Assembly (NCBI RefSeq): GCF_000717915.1
Contig: NZ_JOCX01000012.1
Location: 62,001 to 126,000, forward strand
DNA length: 64,000 nt
Direction of reading: 5' to 3'
Origin: Streptomyces sp. NRRL S-244
Lineage (GTDB): Bacteria; Actinomycetota; Actinomycetes; Streptomycetales; Streptomycetaceae
Notes under the pieces: generated by a model
Seen by the model: the letters and a program-made list of their open reading frames with translations, nothing else
Told to the model about the DNA's origin: nothing
The model's database searches: none
Part shown: one piece after another, positions 28,116 to 36,717 of the stretch
Position numbering within the stretch: the stretch's first letter is position 1
Layout: every line of letters starts with the position of its first letter
Position numbers and translations under genes: made by a program

Positions 28116-28129
28116 GTTCGAATTTGAAC
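28116..28129. promoter_or_regulatory. MarR operator, site 2
   Basis: GTTCGAATTTGAAC is a near-perfect 14-bp palindrome (only positions 5 and 10 are off). It lies 62 bases before the doxX start. With site 1 it forms a pair of operators in the divergent promoter region. Confidence 0.65.
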
Positions 28130-28190
28130 AATCTTGCCCCACCGCAACTCCGTCCCCGCCCGGACCGCCCGACCGGAAGGATCCCCCCCC

Positions 28191-28748
28191 ATGACCAGCC
28201 CCTCCGTCACCGCGACGAAGCCGCAGGCCGCAGCCGTACCGGCCGTCCCGCTCGCCCTCTCCACCCCCGCCCACGACGCCGGCCTGCTCCTGCTGCGCGT
28301 CGTCCTCGGACTCACCATGGCCGGCCACGGCGTCCAGAAGCTCTTCGGCTGGTTCGGCGGCGGCGGCATCAGCGGCACCGGCCAGTTCTTCACCGCCAGC
28401 GGCTACCCCGCGGGCGACGCCATGGCCGTCGTCGCCGGCCTGACCGAGACCCTCGGCGGCCTCGGCCTCGCCCTCGGACTGCTTACCCCGCTCGCCGGAG
28501 CCGCCGTCGTCGGCACCATGATCAACGCGATCGCCGTCCACGGCGCCGGCGCGTTCTTCGCCCCCAAGGGCATCGAATACGAGCTGCTGCTGACCGTCGC
28601 CGCGGCCGCCGTGGCCCTCACCGGCCCCGGCAAGTACGCCGCCGACCGCTTCCTGCCCGTACTGCGCGGCCACCGCCTGGCCCACGGCCTCCTCGCCGTC
28701 GCCCTCGCCGTGGTCGTCGCGGGCGCGCTGCTCCTCGTACGCAACTGA
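28191..28748 (+). CDS. DoxX-family membrane protein
   Basis: A 185-residue protein with four membrane segments. The DoxX signature is LLLRVVLGLTMAGHGVQKLFGWFGG at about residues 34-58 (partly quoted), followed by GLTETLGGLGLALGLLTPL. DoxX-like proteins are linked to redox stress and thiosulfate or quinone chemistry. It is divergent from marR and probably its target. It is followed by a hairpin terminator. Confidence 0.88.
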   Translation: MTSPSVTATKPQAAAVPAVPLALSTPAHDAGLLLLRVVLGLTMAGHGVQKLFGWFGGGGISGTGQFFTASGYPAGDAMAVVAGLTETLGGLGLALGLLTPLAGAAVVGTMINAIAVHGAGAFFAPKGIEYELLLTVAAAAVALTGPGKYAADRFLPVLRGHRLAHGLLAVALAVVVAGALLLVRN

Positions 28749-28766
28749 CCGTCGCGCTCCAGAAGG

Positions 28767-28798
28767 TGCCCGGGTCCCGGATTGATTGGGCCCGGGCA
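28767..28798 (+). terminator. Hairpin terminator after doxX
   Basis: TGCCCGGG at 28767-28774 pairs with CCCGGGCA at 28791-28798 across a 16-base loop. No T-run follows, as usual for Streptomyces terminators. Confidence 0.6.
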
Positions 28799-28818
28799 TT
28801 CGGGGGAACAGCGCACAA

Positions 28819-30621
28819 ATGACACAACCCATCGAAGACTACGCACTCATCGGCGACCTCATGACCAGCGGGCTCGTCGGCCGCGACGGGTCCATCGACT
28901 GGCTGTGCCTGCCGCGCTTCGACTCGCCCGCCTGCTTCGCGGCGCTCCTCGGGGACAAGGAGAACGGCCACTGGCGCATCTCGCCCGCCGGGTCCGCCGA
29001 CGACGAGCGGTGCACCCGCCGCGCCTACGTCGACGGCTCGCTGGTCCTGGAGTCGTACTGGGACACCCCGGACGGCGGCTCGTTCAAGGTCACCGACTTC
29101 ATGCCGCAGCGCGACAACGCCCCCGACGTGATGCGCATCGTCGAAGGCCTGACCGGCGAGGTCACCGTACGCAGCGTGCTGCGCCTGCGGTTCGACTACG
29201 GGCACGTCGTCCCCTGGGTCCGCCGCGCCGACGGCGACCGGGTCGCCGTCGCCGGGCCCGACTCCGCGTGGTTCCGCAGCGAACCGGCCGTACCCACCTG
29301 GGGCGAGGCCAACAGCACCTGCTCCGAGTTCACCCTCGCCCCGGGCGAACAGGTCGCCTTCGTCCTCACCTGGCACGCCTCGCACGAACCGCGCCCCGCG
29401 ACCGTCGACCCGTACGACACGCTGCGGCAGAACCTCGCCGCCTGGCGGGACTGGTCCGCCCAGTGCACCTACGAGGGCCCCTACCGGGAGGCGGTGACCC
29501 GCTCCCTGATCACCCTCAAGGCCCTCACGTACGCCCCGACCGGCGGTATCGCGGCCGCCGCCACGACCTCCCTGCCCGAGGAGCTCGGCGGCGTCCGCAA
29601 CTGGGACTACCGCTACTGCTGGCTGCGCGACTCCACCCTCACCCTCGGCTCCCTCCTGGAGACCGGCTTCCTGGACGAGGCCCGCGCCTGGCGCGCCTGG
29701 CTGCTGCGCGCGATCGCCGGAGACCCCGCCGACCTCCAGATCATGTACGGGATCGGCGGCGAGCGCCGGATCCCCGAATCCGACCTGCCGTGGCTGCGCG
29801 GCTACGCCTCCTCCGCCCCGGTCCGGGTCGGCAACGCGGCCGTGGACCAGCTCCAGCTCGACGTGTACGGGGAGGTCCTCGACTCCCTCTACCTGGCCAG
29901 GGAGAACGGGCTGCCCGCGGAGCGGCACGCGTGGCGGATCCAGCTCGCGCTCCTCGACTTCCTGGAGCGCAACTGGCGGCGGCCGGACGAGGGCCTGTGG
30001 GAGGTGCGCGGGCCGCGCCGGCACTTCGTGCACTCCAAGGTGATGGCCTGGGTCGCAGCCGACCGGGCCGTACGCACCATGGAGAGCGACCCCTCGCTCC
30101 TCGGCGACGTGCAGCGGTGGCGGACCATGCGCGACGAGGTCCACCAGGACGTGCTCGAGAACGGCTTCGACCCGGTGCGGGGCACCTTCACCCAGTACTA
30201 CGGTTCCCGCGAACTGGACGCGGCCACCTTGCTCATCCCGCGGGTCGGGTTCCTGCCGCCCGACGACCCGCGCGTGATCGGCACGGTCGACGCGGTGCGG
30301 GTGGAGCTCGGCAGCAGCGGCCTGGTCCGCCGCTACAGCACCGAGGGCCCGTCGGTGGACGGGCTGCCCGGCGACGAAGGGGCCTTCCTGGCCTGCTCGT
30401 TCTGGCTGGCCGACGCGCTGCACATGACCGGGCGGGAGAAGGAGGCCCGGGAGCTGTTCGAGCGGCTGCTGGCCGTGCGCAACGACGTGGGGCTCCTCGC
30501 GGAGGAGTACGACCCGGTGAGCGGCCGCCAACTCGGCAACTTCCCCCAGGCGTTCAGCCACGTCGGCCTGGTGAACACGGCCATCACCCTGGGCCGCACC
30601 CAAGCCCCGCCCAGGGCCTGA
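28819..30621 (+). CDS. Glycoside hydrolase family 15 protein
   Basis: A 600-residue GH15 protein paralogous to the one at 20,148. It begins QPIEDYALIGDLMTSGLVG, DGSIDWLCLPRFDSPA, and has GVRNWDYRYCWLRDSTL and QLGNFPQAFSHVGLVNTA. The ATG at 28819 is preceded at a distance by GGGGGA; an upstream in-frame start at 28786 is possible but lies in the terminator hairpin. It probably hydrolyses trehalose or another alpha-glucan in the cytosol. Confidence 0.9.
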   Translation: MTQPIEDYALIGDLMTSGLVGRDGSIDWLCLPRFDSPACFAALLGDKENGHWRISPAGSADDERCTRRAYVDGSLVLESYWDTPDGGSFKVTDFMPQRDNAPDVMRIVEGLTGEVTVRSVLRLRFDYGHVVPWVRRADGDRVAVAGPDSAWFRSEPAVPTWGEANSTCSEFTLAPGEQVAFVLTWHASHEPRPATVDPYDTLRQNLAAWRDWSAQCTYEGPYREAVTRSLITLKALTYAPTGGIAAAATTSLPEELGGVRNWDYRYCWLRDSTLTLGSLLETGFLDEARAWRAWLLRAIAGDPADLQIMYGIGGERRIPESDLPWLRGYASSAPVRVGNAAVDQLQLDVYGEVLDSLYLARENGLPAERHAWRIQLALLDFLERNWRRPDEGLWEVRGPRRHFVHSKVMAWVAADRAVRTMESDPSLLGDVQRWRTMRDEVHQDVLENGFDPVRGTFTQYYGSRELDAATLLIPRVGFLPPDDPRVIGTVDAVRVELGSSGLVRRYSTEGPSVDGLPGDEGAFLACSFWLADALHMTGREKEARELFERLLAVRNDVGLLAEEYDPVSGRQLGNFPQAFSHVGLVNTAITLGRTQAPPRA

Positions 30622-30646
30622 CCGCCCCGCGGCCGGGCCGGGCGGT
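30621..30646 (+). terminator. Hairpin terminator after the GH15 gene
   Basis: ACCGCCC at 30621-30627 pairs with GGGCGGT at 30640-30646, starting on the last base of the GH15 stop codon. Confidence 0.55.
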
Positions 30647-30655
30647 TCCTGCGGG

Positions 30656-30988
30656 TCAGGCGCCGACCTCGTCGTGGAGACGGGCGGCCCCGAGACGATC
30701 GAGCAGTCGGTGCGGGCGAGCGCCCTGTACGGGCAGATCGCCCTGCTGATCACCGCGAGCGCCGCCAGGTCCGGGATCGAGATCTCGCACGCGGCGTACG
30801 AGACGAGCCTTGCCGCGATCCGCCGGGTCTTCGTCGGCAGCCGCACGCAGTTCGAGGACATGAAGGGGGCGGTGGCCGCCCACGGGCTGCGCCCGGTCGT
30901 CGACCGCGTGCACCCCTTCGAGGAGGCGCGCACGGCCTACCGCGAGGACGCGGCGGACGCGCCGTTCGGCAAGGTCGTCATCACGATG
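30656..30988 (+). pseudogene. C-terminal fragment of a zinc-type alcohol dehydrogenase (MDR family)
   Basis: About 110 codons read as the last third of a medium-chain dehydrogenase: GADLVVETGGPETIEQSV (NAD-binding region), GQIALLITASA, a segment around FVGSRTQFEDMKGAV and the closing FEEARTAYREDAADAPFGKVVITM. The N-terminal GroES-like and Zn-binding parts are missing; the fragment begins right after the GH15 terminator. No start, ribosome site or in-frame stop at the natural end is visible. I read it as a decayed remnant left by a deletion or rearrangement. Confidence 0.75.
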
Positions 30989-30991
30989 GAC

Positions 30992-31023
30992 GGGGCCGAC
31001 GGGAACCGAACCCGTGCGGCCCC
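30992..31023. terminator. Bidirectional hairpin; resembles a tRNA acceptor/T-arm minihelix
   Basis: GGGGCCG at 30992-30998 pairs with CGGCCCC at 31017-31023. An inner five-base stem, ACGGG/CCCGT, encloses a seven-base loop. It lies between the 3' end of the dehydrogenase fragment and the 3' end of the convergent permease, so termination is the simplest role. Confidence 0.6.
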
Positions 31024-31042
31024 GTCCGTCGGGGAGTGCGGA

Positions 31043-32449
31043 TCAGACGGCGGCCGGCTCGTCGTCCTCGGGGACGCTGACCAGCCAGCGGGTGTCCTGC
31101 CGCGGCCGCAGGTACAGCGCCCAGTACAGCGTGGCCACGGCGACGATCCCGCCGGTCCACAGCAGGTACTGGGTCTCCTGCTGCATCAGGATGTACGCGA
31201 GTACGGCGATCAGCACGATCGGCACGGCCGGCCACAGCGGCATCCGCCAGGCGGCCACCTCGCGGTGCGCCCCTCGCCGGGCGAACAGCGCGGCCACCGC
31301 GACCAGCAGGTACATGCCGGTCACCGAGACGCCGGTGACCCCGTACAGGGTGTCGAGGTTGACGAAGCACAGCGCCGCACCCGGGACGCCGACGAGGAGC
31401 GTGGCCACCCACGGGGAGCCGAAGCGGCCCAGCTTGGACAGCGCGTGGTTGACCGGCGCCGGCCAGGCCTTGTCGCGGGCGGAGGCGAACAGCACGCGGG
31501 AGTTCTGGATCACCATGACGATGCCGGCGTTGATGATGGCGAGGGCGACGCAGAGGCTGACGAAGGTGCCGACGGCCGAGTTGGACCAGGCGGTGACCAT
31601 CCCGCCGAGGTCGCCCTCGGTCAGCGCGGCGAGGTCGGGGGCGCCGACGGTGATGGCGATGACCGGAACCAGGATGACGGCGGTGGAGATGGCGAGGGTG
31701 GCCAGCACCGTACGGGCGACGTTGCGCCGCGGGTTCTCCAGCTCCTCCGACAGGTAGACGGCGGTGGAGAAGCCCTGGGTGATGAACAGGGCGATGGCGA
31801 GCCCGGAGACCACCATCATCGCGGTCACCGTGGACGTACCGCCGCCCTCGGCCGCGACCGTGCCGTGCACCAGCGCGTCGGCGCCGCGCTCGCTGTGCGC
31901 GAAGCCCAGTACGGCGACCAGTGCGGCGGCGACCACCTCCAGCACCAGGAAGATGCCGGTGATCCAGGCGTTGGCCCGCAGGTCGAGGAGGCCGGCGAGG
32001 GTGGCGAGCAGCATCACGCCGCCGCCCGCGACCGGGGCCGGTATGTGCACGATCGGCGCGAGGTAGTCGGCCGTGCCCATGGCGATCACGGGCGGCACGA
32101 TCATCACGACCAGCAGGGAGAGGACGAACACCAGCCAGCCGGCCAGCCTGCCCGCCATGGTCGACACCATCGCGTACTCGCCGCCGGCGCTGGGGATCAG
32201 GGTGCCGAGCTCCGAGTAGCAGAACGCGACGCCGATGCAGAGCAGCGAACCGATGGCGATCGTGAGGGCGGTCCACGAGCCGAGGCTGGCGAACAGGTCG
32301 GGCACGACGACGAACAAGGTCGAAGCGGGCGTCACGCACGAGAGCGTCAGCAGTGTGCCGCCGACGACGCCGATGGAACGCTTGAGCTTCTGGGGGACGG
32401 GCCCGGTGGCGGGGGCGAGGGCCTGAGGGGCGCTGATCGTTTCAGACAT
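31043..32449 (-). CDS. APC-family amino acid permease
   Basis: A 468-residue transporter with 12 predicted membrane segments. It has the family opening KRSIGVVGGTLLTLSCVTPASTLF, SAGGEYAMVS in the region of the substrate loop, and FITQGFSTAVYLSEELENPRRNVART. It probably takes up amino acids by proton symport. The ATG is at 32449. A perfect 8-bp inverted repeat with a 3-base spacer lies about 105 bases upstream and may be its operator. Confidence 0.9.
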   Translation of the reverse strand: MSETISAPQALAPATGPVPQKLKRSIGVVGGTLLTLSCVTPASTLFVVVPDLFASLGSWTALTIAIGSLLCIGVAFCYSELGTLIPSAGGEYAMVSTMAGRLAGWLVFVLSLLVVMIVPPVIAMGTADYLAPIVHIPAPVAGGGVMLLATLAGLLDLRANAWITGIFLVLEVVAAALVAVLGFAHSERGADALVHGTVAAEGGGTSTVTAMMVVSGLAIALFITQGFSTAVYLSEELENPRRNVARTVLATLAISTAVILVPVIAITVGAPDLAALTEGDLGGMVTAWSNSAVGTFVSLCVALAIINAGIVMVIQNSRVLFASARDKAWPAPVNHALSKLGRFGSPWVATLLVGVPGAALCFVNLDTLYGVTGVSVTGMYLLVAVAALFARRGAHREVAAWRMPLWPAVPIVLIAVLAYILMQQETQYLLWTGGIVAVATLYWALYLRPRQDTRWLVSVPEDDEPAAV

Positions 32450-32554
32450 CGGTGCGGGGTTCCGATCGGCTGGTGCGGTGAACTGAGGTGCGGGAGCGGT
32501 ATCGCCTCCGAGGCGGTGGTGAGCAGAGTGGTTCAGTGGCTCCCGGGCCGACAT

Positions 32555-32573
32555 CGAATCCCTGCGGGATTCG
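32555..32573. promoter_or_regulatory. Perfect inverted repeat upstream of the amino acid permease
   Basis: CGAATCCC-TGC-GGGATTCG. The arms match over 8 bases with a 3-base centre. The size and position, 106 bases before the permease start, suit a dimeric repressor, but no regulator gene is adjacent. Confidence 0.5.
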
Positions 32574-32770
32574 CAGGTCAAGAGCAGTTCTCCTGCGGAT
32601 TCCATCGTCGCGTCCCGCGAAGATGGCCCTACGGCAGCGTTAAGACCGCGTAAACGCTGCACGGAGTGCGGGTGCGGGAACCGCAGCGGAGGGCGGGCAA
32701 ATTTTCTTCCGCTTTGCCGACATGTGCCCGGGGCGACACCACCTGCCCACGGAGTGGGCACCCGGGCGAG

Positions 32771-32854
32771 GGTCCGGGGTCGCTCCGGCGTCGCTCGGGG
32801 GCCGCTCCGGCGTCGCGTCGGGGTCGGGTCGGGGTCGGGTCGGCGTCGCGTCGG
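32771..32854. repeat. Degenerate GGGTCG / CTCCGGCGTCG tandem repeats
   Basis: Repeated short units such as GGGTCGGGTCGGGGTC fill the 85 bases after the phosphatase stop codon. They look like slippage products and may also form G-rich secondary structure. Confidence 0.6.
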
Positions 32855-32855
32855 T

Positions 32856-35009
32856 TCAGCTGCTCGCGGAGGCCCGGCCGTCCCCCGTACGACAGGCCAG
32901 CAGCAGGGCGATGTCGTCCGGCCGGTCCGCGGAGCCCCCCGCACCGCCGATCAGCCGGTCGGCCATCTCGGTCAGCGGCGACGGCCGGGCCGCGGCCAGC
33001 GCCGCCCGCAGCCGCTCCACGCCGACGTCGATGTCCGTCCCCGCCTCCTCCACCAGCCCGTCCGTGTACAGGGCGAGCACCGAGCCCGGCGCCAGCCGCA
33101 GGTCCGTCACCGGGTACGTGGCGCCGGCGTCGATGCCGAGGACCACCCCGCCCGGCAGCTCCATCACCTCGGCCCGCCCGTCCGCGTGCCGCAGCAGCGG
33201 CTGCGGGTGCCCGGCCCGGGCGGCCCGCGCCCGGCCCGACACCGGGTCGAGCAGCACGTAGCAGCAGCTCGCGAACTGGCCCGGGTCGAGATCGATCAGC
33301 AGCCGGTTGGTGCCCGCCACCACCTGGTCCGGCGCACTGCCGGCCAGGGTGAACGCCCGTACGGCGCTGCGCAGTTGTCCCATCGTGGCGGCGGCCGCCA
33401 CCCCGTGGCCCTGCACGTCCCCGATGACCAGCGCCAGCAGGCCGTCGATCGTCTCGACCACGTCGTACCAGTCGCCGCCCACGTCCATGCCCTGGGTGCC
33501 GGGCAGGTACCGGGCGACGGTCTCCACGTTCTCGTGCACCGGCAGCCGGTGCGGCAGCAGCGCCGCCTGGAGTCCGCGGGCCAGCGCCGCCTCGGAGTCG
33601 TAGCGCTGCGCCCGCTCCAGGGCCTGCGCGATCAGCCCGGCCAGCGCGGTCAGCACCGTACGCTCCTCCGGGCTGAACCCGCGCGGCGCGTCGAAGCCGA
33701 GGATGCAGGAGCCCACCGGGCGGCCCGAGGCGATCAGCGGCAGGAACGCGCGGGCCCCGACGTGGGCGTCCAGCGGGATCCCCGGATAGGCCGCGGCCAG
33801 GTGCTCCATCGACTCGAAGAACATCGGCCGGCCCGTGGTCAGCGTCTCCACGCCCGGCAGCCGCACGTCCAGCGCCACCCCGTCGAACCGGTCCAGGAAG
33901 CCCTGCGGGAAGCCCGTCTCCCAGGCCAGGTGCAGATGCCGCTCGCTGAGCAGGTAGATCGCCAGCTGGCGGCCGCCGAAGGCGGGCAGCAGCTCCTGCG
34001 TGACCACCGCCGACACCTGGCGGGCCGTCACCGCCTCCGTCAGCGCGATGGCGAGGGCCACCGGCCGGTACAGCGCCGAGGCCCGGTCGGCCGGCGAACC
34101 CAGCCCCAGCCCCGCGCCCGGGCGGACCACCGATCCGGGCGCGTAGGCGGGCGGCTCGGCCGCGTCGATCGTCACGGTCACCCCGTCCACACTCGGGTAC
34201 AGGTCCACCTCCACCCAGCCCGCGTCCGGCTGCCGGCCCAGCCGGGCCGGGAAGCGCACCGGCTCCCCGGACATGAACACCCCGCGGAAGTGGTCCTCGT
34301 ACGCCGGCTGCCCGAGCCACGGCACCGCCTGCCACAGCACCCGCCCGCGCAGCTCCGGCGCGCCCACCCCCAGCAGGTCGGCGGCGGCACGGTTGACGTA
34401 GCGGACCCTGCCCTCCCGGTCCATGGAGAGCACGGCGAGGGTCAGCCGCTCCACGGCCTCGCGGGCGCCCTGCGCGGTGTCCGGCGGCGGCACGCCGACC
34501 GGATCGTCCGTCCAGAGCACCGGTTCGCCGGCCGCGCTGAGCGCGGCGAGCCCCTCGGCCAGCCCGTTCGCGGCGGCACGCAGCCGCTCCCGGTCGGCGG
34601 CGTCGACCGATGCCCCCGGGGTGGCGGGGCGCAGGACGAACAGCACCCCGAACCGCTGCGCCCCGGCCATGACGGGCTCGTACAGCGAGCCGAAGGGGAA
34701 CGGCAGCCCGGCCATCAGCTGCGGGAAGCGCCGCATGGCCGCCTCCGCGTCGGGCAGGTGCACCGACTGTCCGGAGCGGTAGGCCTCGGCGACCGGGTAC
34801 GGGCGGTTCATGTGCATGCGCCACCACGGACGGAACAGCTGCCTGGGCAGCCCCGTGACCACGGCCAGCAGCAGCGGGCCCTCGGCTTCGGAGCGCAGGT
34901 AGATCCCGCCCGCAAACCCGCCGACGGCATGCACCGCATCGACGCAGGCCCGCGCGAGCACCCGGACCGTGGCGTCGGTGGCGGGGCCGCTGTCCGGTCT
35001 CGCCGTCAC
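32856..35009 (-). CDS. GAF-PAS-GAF-SpoIIE phosphatase
   Basis: A 717-residue signalling protein: a GAF-like domain at about 10-170, a PAS domain at about 190-300 (MDREGRVRYVNRAAADLLG), a second GAF domain at about 340-470 (FLPLIASGRPVGSCILGFDAP), and a SpoIIE-type PP2C phosphatase from about 500 (GGDWYDVVETIDG, VIGDVQGHG, and RPDDIALLLACR at the end, all metal-site motifs). Such proteins dephosphorylate anti-anti-sigma factors. The GTG at 35009 is preceded by GAGGGG; an upstream reading to 35132 exists but would overlap the exporter gene. Confidence 0.88.
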   Translation of the reverse strand: MTARPDSGPATDATVRVLARACVDAVHAVGGFAGGIYLRSEAEGPLLLAVVTGLPRQLFRPWWRMHMNRPYPVAEAYRSGQSVHLPDAEAAMRRFPQLMAGLPFPFGSLYEPVMAGAQRFGVLFVLRPATPGASVDAADRERLRAAANGLAEGLAALSAAGEPVLWTDDPVGVPPPDTAQGAREAVERLTLAVLSMDREGRVRYVNRAAADLLGVGAPELRGRVLWQAVPWLGQPAYEDHFRGVFMSGEPVRFPARLGRQPDAGWVEVDLYPSVDGVTVTIDAAEPPAYAPGSVVRPGAGLGLGSPADRASALYRPVALAIALTEAVTARQVSAVVTQELLPAFGGRQLAIYLLSERHLHLAWETGFPQGFLDRFDGVALDVRLPGVETLTTGRPMFFESMEHLAAAYPGIPLDAHVGARAFLPLIASGRPVGSCILGFDAPRGFSPEERTVLTALAGLIAQALERAQRYDSEAALARGLQAALLPHRLPVHENVETVARYLPGTQGMDVGGDWYDVVETIDGLLALVIGDVQGHGVAAAATMGQLRSAVRAFTLAGSAPDQVVAGTNRLLIDLDPGQFASCCYVLLDPVSGRARAARAGHPQPLLRHADGRAEVMELPGGVVLGIDAGATYPVTDLRLAPGSVLALYTDGLVEEAGTDIDVGVERLRAALAAARPSPLTEMADRLIGGAGGSADRPDDIALLLACRTGDGRASASS

Positions 35010-35073
35010 ACAGTCAGCATGCCCCTCCGACGCCGGACGCTGCATCCCGGCGCCGGTGGGCGGGGGCCGGGCG

Positions 35074-36573
35074 TCAGCGCCCGGTCTGCCGGCTTCGGTC
35101 CTCCGCCCCCTCCCGGCTTCCGCGCCCCGCACCGGCGCCGTTGCGGTAGCCGGCCACCACCGCGAGCGCCGCGAGCAGCAGCACCGAGGCGACCGTGCGC
35201 AGCGCGGCCCCCATCGCGTCCGTGAAGGCGCCGATCTGCGCCGGATCCTGCGGATCGCCGTGGAACCGGGAGGCCAGCACCGTGCCGACCACCGCCACCC
35301 CCAGCGCGGCGCCGATCTCCCGGGCCGCGGTGTTCAGCCCGGAGCCCAGCCCGGCCTGGTGCGCCGGCAGCTCGGCGACCACGGTCAGGGTCAGCGAGGG
35401 CGCGCACAGGCCGGTCCCGACCGACAGCACCAGCAGGTGGCAGGCGTACAGGGCGTACGGGGTGTCCGCGTCGGCGGTGGAGACCAGCAGCAGCCCGGCC
35501 CCGATCAGGCCCAGCCCGGCGCCGACCGGAAGCCGCGGCCCCGTCCGCTCCGCCAGCCGGGCCCCCAGCTTCGGCACGACCGCCATGCCGATGGTCAGCG
35601 GGACGATCGCCAGACCGGTGAGAGCCGGCGAGAAGCCCTTCGCGTACTGGAGGTACTGGGCGTTGACGAAGAAGAGGGAGAAGAGCCCGAAGAACGCGGC
35701 GCCGATCCCGAGCGACCCGGCGCGCAGCTTGCGCGAGGCGAAGATCCGCGGGTCCAGCAACGGGTGCGCGGCGCGCAGCGCGTGGCCGGTGAAGGCCGCG
35801 AGCAGCCCGGCGCCGGCCCCGAAGGCGATCAGCACCGCCGCCGAGGTCCAGCCGTACGAGGGCCCCTCGATGATCCCGTAGACGACCGCGAGGAGCGCCC
35901 CGGCCAGCAGGAGCGCGCCCAGCGGGTCGACGGAGGCGTCGGACCGGGCCGGCGTGCGGGGGACCGTACGGGCGACGGCGAACGCGAGCAGCGCGCCGAG
36001 CGGGACGACCGCCCAGAACAGGGCCCGCCAGGTCAGGAACTCCCCGGCCAGGCCGCCCCCGACGTTGCCCGCCAGGCCCCCGAGGCCGGCGGCCAGCGTC
36101 CAGGTCGCCAGCGCCTGGCCGCGGCGCTCCGGCGGGCTCAGGTGGATCAGTACGGACATGGTGGCGGGCATGATCAGGGCCGCACCGGCCCCGCACAGGC
36201 CGCGACCGGCGATGAGCACCGCCGGGGCCGCGGCGAGCGCGCTGACCGCCCCGCCCGCGGCGAACAGCCCTAGCCCGGCCAGCAGGGCGCCCTTGCGGCC
36301 GTACCGGTCGCCGAGGGCGCCGGCCGGGATGAGCAGCGCGGCGAACACGATGACGTAGGCGTCGACCGCCCACACCAGCTGGCCGGGGGCGGGGTGCAGG
36401 GAGGACGCGGCGAGCTGCGGTATCAGCAGGTTGACGGCCGCGACCATGGCCTGCGCGACGAGCACGCAGGCGCACAGGACGAGCAGGACGGGCCGGGTGA
36501 GGGCGGCGGGCGCCGGGGCGGACGGGGCTGCGTCGGGATCTGCGGGATCCCGCTTGAGGGCATGGCGGAGCAC
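35074..36573 (-). CDS. MFS drug exporter, DHA2 (14-TMS) family
   Basis: A 499-residue proton-drug antiporter of the EmrB/QacA type, with about 14 membrane segments. Motif A reads GALGDRYGRKGALLAG, and motif C-like GLGGLAGNVGGGLAGEF is present. The GTG at 36573 has AGGAGG 4 bases upstream. It is divergent from a LysR-type gene that probably controls it. The substrate is unknown; a drug or metabolite is likely. Confidence 0.92.
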   Translation of the reverse strand: MLRHALKRDPADPDAAPSAPAPAALTRPVLLVLCACVLVAQAMVAAVNLLIPQLAASSLHPAPGQLVWAVDAYVIVFAALLIPAGALGDRYGRKGALLAGLGLFAAGGAVSALAAAPAVLIAGRGLCGAGAALIMPATMSVLIHLSPPERRGQALATWTLAAGLGGLAGNVGGGLAGEFLTWRALFWAVVPLGALLAFAVARTVPRTPARSDASVDPLGALLLAGALLAVVYGIIEGPSYGWTSAAVLIAFGAGAGLLAAFTGHALRAAHPLLDPRIFASRKLRAGSLGIGAAFFGLFSLFFVNAQYLQYAKGFSPALTGLAIVPLTIGMAVVPKLGARLAERTGPRLPVGAGLGLIGAGLLLVSTADADTPYALYACHLLVLSVGTGLCAPSLTLTVVAELPAHQAGLGSGLNTAAREIGAALGVAVVGTVLASRFHGDPQDPAQIGAFTDAMGAALRTVASVLLLAALAVVAGYRNGAGAGRGSREGAEDRSRQTGR

Positions 36574-36696
36574 GGCTCCTCCTCGGAGTCGGTGACGGTG
36601 AAGTGGTGTGGGAGAGGGGAAGGGAGCGCGGTCAGGAAGCGCGGTCGGCGCCATCCCCCGTGCCTCACCGTAGAGTTGGCGGCACCTGCTTTCCAG

Positions 36697-36711
36697 TGCA
36701 AGTTCTGCAAG
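36697..36711. promoter_or_regulatory. Direct repeat TGCAAG-TTC-TGCAAG before the LysR gene
   Basis: Two TGCAAG half-sites spaced by 3 bases lie 7 to 21 bases upstream of the lysR start. Binding here would allow autoregulation and control of the divergent exporter. Confidence 0.45.
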
Positions 36712-36717
36712 GGATGA

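Larger units (their letters stand above)
32450..32855. other. Long intergenic region with a palindrome and GGTCG repeats
   Basis: A 406-base gap without a gene. It should contain the permease promoter on the right-hand side of 32450. The left half holds a perfect inverted repeat (32555-32573). The last 85 bases, just past the phosphatase stop, are imperfect tandem copies of GGGTCG and CTCCGGCGTCG. I see no small gene. Confidence 0.5.

Noticed and set aside
30992..31023. A complete tRNA gene
   Set aside because: Only acceptor-like and T-arm-like stems exist; there is no D arm or anticodon arm.
32771..32854. CRISPR-like repeat array
   Set aside because: The units are short, contiguous and without spacers, and there is no cas gene in the window.
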